Part shown: in pieces, positions 23,750 through 26,881 of the stretch
Layout: each line of letters starts with the position of its first letter
How positions within the stretch are numbered: position 1 is the stretch's first letter
NCBI GenBank assembly: GCA_947372535.1
Contig: CANBUA010000025.1
Coordinates: forward strand, 1-26,881
Direction of reading: 5' to 3'
Origin: Burkholderiales bacterium
GTDB taxonomy: Bacteria > Pseudomonadota > Gammaproteobacteria > Burkholderiales > Burkholderiaceae
DNA: 26,881 bases
Made by a program: the position numbers and the translations under genes
The notes under the pieces: generated by a model
Database searches by the model: none
What the model was told of the DNA's origin: nothing
The model's input: the letters and a program-made list of their open reading frames with translations, nothing else

Positions 23750-24067
23750 ATGACCATTTCAAACGCCGTCCATCCTGGCGCGATCCTCCGCGCACAGTTC
23801 ATGTCCCAGCACGGGCTGTCGGCGAGTGGCTTGGCCATTCGGCTGCACGTGCCAGCGCCCCGCGTCAATGACATCGTTCGCGAGCGTCGGGGCATCAGCC
23901 CGGACTCGGCGCTGCGTCTGGCCCGCTTCTTCGGCACCACGCCGCAGTACTGGCTGGATCTGCAGGCCGCTTATGACCTGCACGTGGCCGAAGGCCTGGC
24001 CGGCGACCAGATCCGCCGTGAGGTGCTGCCCGCGGCAGACATCACGCCGGCCGCCCTGGCCGCCTGA
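23750..24067 (+). CDS. HigA-family XRE antitoxin/regulator, no adjacent HigB
   Basis: 105 residues. Begins with the HigA-type PGAILRAQFMSQHGLSASGL (9-28). HTH at ~23-47 with recognition segment PAPRVNDIVRERRGISPDSA, then LRLARFFGTTPQYWLDLQAAYDL (55-77), all characteristic of the HigA antidote family. In classical higBA modules the toxin gene lies just upstream; here only 148 bases of regulatory DNA separate it from the divergent Crp/Fnr gene, and downstream comes amn on the other strand, so no toxin is present. It probably works as a stand-alone autoregulated repressor. The tail after residue 90 is Ala/Pro-rich. No clear Shine-Dalgarno before the ATG at 23750. Confidence 0.88.
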   Translation: MTISNAVHPGAILRAQFMSQHGLSASGLAIRLHVPAPRVNDIVRERRGISPDSALRLARFFGTTPQYWLDLQAAYDLHVAEGLAGDQIRREVLPAADITPAALAA

Positions 24068-24073
24068 CCCTGA

Positions 24074-24091
24074 CGGCCCCTGATGGGGCCG
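24074..24091. terminator. Hairpin between convergent higA-like gene and amn
   Basis: CGGCCCC-TGAT-GGGGCCG, 7 perfect G-C pairs, seven bases after the higA-like stop and 15 before the amn stop. The following T content is low on both strands (CAACCTTCCTGTTC on plus), so it is either a weak intrinsic terminator or a 3'-end stabilising hairpin for both transcripts. Confidence 0.5.
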
Positions 24092-24106
24092 CAACCTTCC
24101 TGTTCT

Positions 24107-25603
24107 TCACTGGAAGGCGACTTCGGCAAAGCTGCGCAGCTTTCGGCTGTGCAGCTGCGCCAGGCCGTTGGCCCGCAGCCGCTCGATGGCGCGCAGGCCA
24201 ATGCGCAAGTGCTGATCCACGCGCTCGCGGTAGAAGGTGTTGGCCATGCCCGGCAGCTTGAGCTCACCGTGCAGCGGCTTGTCGCTCACGCACAGCAAGG
24301 TGCCATAGGGCACCCGGAAGCGGAAGCCATTGGCCGCGATGGTGGCGCTTTCCATGTCCAGGGCCACCGCCCGGCTCTGGCTGAAGCGGCGCTCGGGCTC
24401 GCGCTGGGGCAAGAGCTCCCAATTGCGGTTGTCGGTCGAGGCCACCGTGCCGGTGCGCATGATGCGTTTCAGCTCGTAGCCATGCAACTGGGTCACGTCG
24501 GCCACAGCGTCTTCCAGCGCCAGCTGGATTTCCGCCAGCGGCGGGATCGGCACCCACAGCGGCAGGTCTTCATCGAGCACATGGTCTTCGCGCACATAGC
24601 CGTGGGCCAGCACGTAATCGCCCAGCTGCTGGGTGTTGCGCAGGCCGGCGCAGTGGCCCAGCATGATCCAGGCATGGGGCCGCAGCACGGCAATGTGATC
24701 GGTGATGGTCTTGGCGTTGGCCGGGCCCACGCCAATGTTCACCATGGTCACGCCGCTGCGGTCACGGCGGATCAGGTGATAGGCCGGCATCTGCGGCAGG
24801 CGAGGGGGCACGGCGCCCAGCGCGTCGCCCGCCTGCACGGCCTGGCCCACACGGCGCGTGATCACATTGCCCGGCTCCACGAAGGCGATGCAGTCGTCGT
24901 CATCCCGCGGGTTGGCCGGATCGGGCGCGCGGCGCATCAGCTCATGGCCCATGCGCACGAACTCGTCGATGTAGAACTGGTAGTTGGTGAACAGCACGAA
25001 GTTCTGGAAGTGCTCGGGCGAGGTGCCGGTGTAATGGCGCAGCCGGTGCAATGAATAGTCCACCCGTGGCGCGGTGAACAGCGCCAGGGGGCGCGGGCCG
25101 CCGCGCGTTTCATAGGTGCCGTTGGCGATGCCATCGTCCATGCGGGCCAGATCGGGCAGATCAAACTGATCTCGCAGCAAGAGGCGCCGGTCGGGCGGCA
25201 TGCTGCCCTCCAGGTGCTGGTGCTCGTCCAGGCTGAAGTGCACGGGGATGGGGTCGGCGCCCAGGCCCACCTCGATCAGCACCCCGTGGTTGTTGAGCAG
25301 CAGCTCGAACTGCTCCAGGTAGTAGTCGGCGTACAGGTCCGGGCGGGTCAGCGTGGTCTCATACGTGCCCGGCCCGGCCACAAAGCCGTAGGACAGGCGC
25401 GAATCGGCGCGGGCCACCGTGTCGGTGTGGATGCGCACAAAGGGGTACTTGGCGCGCACGTGGTGCTTGATGTGCTCACCCGCCACAAAGCGCTGCAGGC
25501 TGTCGCGCAGGTAGGCGATCTGCGAGTCATACAGGCGCGTGACGTGGTCCAGCGCGGCCTGCGCATTGTCGAAGCGTTGGGTGGGAAATTTGGGGGCAGC
25601 CAT
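24107..25603 (-). CDS. amn: AMP nucleosidase
   Basis: 498 residues from ATG 25603 (GGAAG eight bases upstream); E. coli Amn has 484. Hydrolyses AMP to adenine and ribose 5-phosphate, controlling the adenylate pool. N-terminal Amn-specific domain ~1-180 (FPTQRFDNAQAALDHVTRLY, YPFVRIHTDT, SYGFVAGPGTYETTLTRP), then a nucleoside-phosphorylase-like catalytic domain: VNIGVGPANAKTITDHIA (288-305), GHCAGLR (316-322), ALDMESATIAANG (414-426; Glu418) and LCVSDKPLHGELKLPG (437-452; Asp441, the catalytic acid by analogy with MtnN). Convergent with the HigA-like gene. Together with mtnN and purT, three purine-related enzymes lie within 8 kb, though not in one operon. Confidence 0.96.
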   Translation of the reverse strand: MAAPKFPTQRFDNAQAALDHVTRLYDSQIAYLRDSLQRFVAGEHIKHHVRAKYPFVRIHTDTVARADSRLSYGFVAGPGTYETTLTRPDLYADYYLEQFELLLNNHGVLIEVGLGADPIPVHFSLDEHQHLEGSMPPDRRLLLRDQFDLPDLARMDDGIANGTYETRGGPRPLALFTAPRVDYSLHRLRHYTGTSPEHFQNFVLFTNYQFYIDEFVRMGHELMRRAPDPANPRDDDDCIAFVEPGNVITRRVGQAVQAGDALGAVPPRLPQMPAYHLIRRDRSGVTMVNIGVGPANAKTITDHIAVLRPHAWIMLGHCAGLRNTQQLGDYVLAHGYVREDHVLDEDLPLWVPIPPLAEIQLALEDAVADVTQLHGYELKRIMRTGTVASTDNRNWELLPQREPERRFSQSRAVALDMESATIAANGFRFRVPYGTLLCVSDKPLHGELKLPGMANTFYRERVDQHLRIGLRAIERLRANGLAQLHSRKLRSFAEVAFQ

Positions 25604-25674
25604 GGCGACTTCCGGAGCAAGCGGTTGAAGCCATTGTGCGCTGCGGTCTGGCCCGCGATCCCCCAAAGAAGCCC

Positions 25675-25697
25675 GCCCGCGACGGCGTGTCGCGGGC
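25675..25697. terminator. Hairpin downstream of exbD (probable terminator)
   Basis: GCCCGCGAC (25675-25683), 5-base loop, GTCGCGGGC (25689-25697): 9 perfect pairs. In the minus direction the stem is followed by GGGCTTCTTTGG, a modest T run. It lies 23 bases after the exbD stop and before the amn start, so it probably ends the exbB-exbD transcript. Confidence 0.55.
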
Positions 25698-25719
25698 TAT
25701 CCACACGATGGGATCAGGC

Positions 25720-26202
25720 TTATTTGGCCGCAGGGGTGGGCGCTGCGGGGGCAGCTTGCGGCGCGCCATCGGCGCCCGCTTCGGCCGGGCCACCTTCGGT
25801 GACGAAGGCGATGCGGTTCAGGCCGGCCTTTTGCAGCAGCCCGATCAGCTCGGCCACCTTGCCATAGGCCACAGCCTTGTCGGCACGCAACTGGACTTCG
25901 GTGTTGGCATTGGACTTGGCGCGGGTTTCGGCCTGCACGGCCAGGGCCTCGCGGCTCACGTCCTTCTCATCCAGCAACAAGTGGCCATCGGCCGTGAGCG
26001 CCAGGGCCAGCACGGGGGTCTGGCTTTCGGGTGCGGGCGGGGTGTCGGCCTTGGGCAGATCGAGCTTGAGGCGCGAGGTCATCAGTGGTGCCGTCAACAT
26101 GAAAATGACCAGCAGCACCAGCATCACGTCGATCAGCGGCGTCATGTTGATGTCGCTCATCGGGGCCGTGCCCTGAGGGCGTTCGAGTCGTCCGAAAGCC
26201 AT
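25720..26202 (-). CDS. exbD: ExbD/TolR-family biopolymer transport protein
   Basis: 160 residues from ATG 26202 (GAGGGG upstream). A short cytoplasmic N-terminus leads into the signature SDINMTPLIDVMLVLLVIFMLTAPL (16-40), a single transmembrane helix with Asp25, the membrane aspartate that carries protons in ExbD. The periplasmic domain (~45-137) includes QLRADKAVAYGKVAELIGLLQKAGL, then an unusual Ala/Pro/Gly-rich tail of ~24 residues. Works with ExbB and TonB to couple the proton gradient to outer-membrane receptors. Follows exbB with 10 bases between the genes. TolR would be the alternative, but no tol genes flank it here. The partner tonB is expected to the right of the window if the usual order holds. 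Confidence 0.9.
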   Translation of the reverse strand: MAFGRLERPQGTAPMSDINMTPLIDVMLVLLVIFMLTAPLMTSRLKLDLPKADTPPAPESQTPVLALALTADGHLLLDEKDVSREALAVQAETRAKSNANTEVQLRADKAVAYGKVAELIGLLQKAGLNRIAFVTEGGPAEAGADGAPQAAPAAPTPAAK

Positions 26203-26212
26203 GGTGGACCCC

Positions 26213-26875
26213 TCAGCGGTCGCGGCGTTGGCCGGCGCCCAGCAGGGCTTCGCGCAGGTCGTGCGCAAAGCCTTCCAGATCGGCTTCACAGGCCGACACG
26301 AACTTGCCGAACACGTTGTAGGCCAGCACGGCAGGGATGGCCACGGCCAGGCCGGCGGCCGTCATGATCAGCGCTTCGCCCACCGGGCCGGCCACCTTGT
26401 CCAGGCTCACCGAGCCTTCGGTGGCGATGCGGGCCATGGCGTGGTAGATGCCCCAGACGGTGCCGAACAGGCCCACGAAGGGCGACACGGCGCCCACCGA
26501 GGCCAGCAGCACCTGGCCGGCCTGCAGCCGGGTCAGCACATCGTGCAGGCTGTCGCGCACGCGGCGGGTGAGCTGGGCTTCGCGGTCGCCCTGGGCTTCC
26601 AGCGAGCCGGCCACGGGCGTGGCCTGGGCCGCATCCAGCAAAGGCAGCAGCAGCGCTTCGCGGTCGACTTCAAGCAGGCTCTGGCGCGCTGCGCCCAGGT
26701 CATGGGCACGCCAGAAAAGCGCGGTGCCCACCACCAGGTCCTTGCGGGCGCGGCGCAGCAGCCAGCCCTTCCAGAAGATCACCACCCAGGCGCCGATCGA
26801 CATGATCAGCAACATGATGGCCACGGCGCGCCCGACGGCGTCGCCCTGGCTCCAGTACTGCGAGAAACCGTCCAT
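26213..26875 (-). CDS. exbB: ExbB/TolQ-family proton channel protein
   Basis: 220 residues, complete; ATG 26875 lies six bases from the window edge so its ribosome site is not visible. Three transmembrane segments: ~16-38, ~124-146 (LLASVGAVSPFVGLFGTVWGIYHAM, the family hallmark) and ~163-187 (GPVGEALIMTAAGLAVAIPAVLAYN). A cytoplasmic helical loop 40-120 with RRVRDSL. It forms the pentameric channel around ExbD that powers TonB. Shorter than E. coli ExbB (244 residues), like many beta-proteobacterial members. No N-terminal signal extension. First visible gene of a minus-strand exbB-exbD operon, 10 bases before exbD. TolQ is the alternative name. Confidence 0.9.
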   Translation of the reverse strand: MDGFSQYWSQGDAVGRAVAIMLLIMSIGAWVVIFWKGWLLRRARKDLVVGTALFWRAHDLGAARQSLLEVDREALLLPLLDAAQATPVAGSLEAQGDREAQLTRRVRDSLHDVLTRLQAGQVLLASVGAVSPFVGLFGTVWGIYHAMARIATEGSVSLDKVAGPVGEALIMTAAGLAVAIPAVLAYNVFGKFVSACEADLEGFAHDLREALLGAGQRRDR

Positions 26876-26881
26876 GCGGTG

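Noticed and set aside
1..26881. CRISPR arrays, tRNA or rRNA genes, complete insertion sequences, replication origins
   Set aside because: No regularly spaced direct repeats, cloverleaf sequences, transposase frames with terminal repeats, or DnaA-box clusters were seen on either strand by reading; a dedicated tRNA or repeat scan was not possible.

Overview
The window is high-GC DNA with dense genes, strong G/C preference at codon third positions, and gene types (TruD, PurT, Amn, ExbB/ExbD, BetR-type regulator, Aer-type receptor, YahK-like reductase) that together suggest a betaproteobacterium of the order Burkholderiales. This is an inference from protein similarity recalled from memory; no search was run. 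No rRNA, tRNA, CRISPR array or complete insertion sequence is visible.

Layout. 1-4.5 kb: the 3' end of lysA, a truncated chemoreceptor/sensor gene, a YahK-like NADPH aldehyde reductase, a cysteine-rich copper-storage protein (Csp), and a minus-strand cluster. That cluster holds a frameshifted small membrane protein gene, a GntA-like (YqcI/YcgG) heme N-hydroxylase and a DUF1989 protein of the carboxyguanidine-deiminase superfamily. 4.5-12 kb: a signalling block in which a hybrid histidine kinase with two receiver domains, translationally coupled to a single-domain response regulator, faces a very large hybrid kinase (three PAS, two receivers, Hpt) in convergent orientation. 12-13.2 kb: two tandem paralogous S24 (LexA/CI-like) proteins. 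One is a full repressor with HTH, Ala-Gly site and Ser/Lys dyad. The other lacks the HTH and cleavage site and has Lys replaced by Arg. Two copies of the dyad GATAG-N5-CTATC lie next to the short gene and upstream of the large kinase.

13.4-18.9 kb: truD, a GreA/GreB-like factor, a decayed Ser/Thr-kinase fragment, an Aer-like PAS chemoreceptor, mtnN, and a stretch of gene remnants ending at a strong terminator hairpin. 18.9-21.5 kb: a regulatory region with four interlocking inverted TCCGA-type elements (possible small RNA), then an operon of a BetR-REC response regulator and a membrane histidine kinase. 21.5-26.9 kb: purT with a hairpin covering its Shine-Dalgarno sequence, a Crp/Fnr regulator divergent from an orphan HigA-type regulator across perfect palindromes, amn, and exbB-exbD for TonB-linked energy transfer.

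How it fits together. Four genes form a rich two-component set: three kinases, six receiver domains and one Hpt. The S24 pair plausibly controls the large kinase. Three housekeeping purine/nucleoside genes (mtnN, purT, amn) sit within 8 kb. Several remnants (303-734, 4139-4466, 15158-15680, 18640-18901) show that the segment has been rearranged. The observations I rate highest are the S24 repressor/inactive-paralogue pair with its private operator, the GntA/DUF1989 cluster, and the candidate minus-strand small RNA at about 18.9-19.1 kb.
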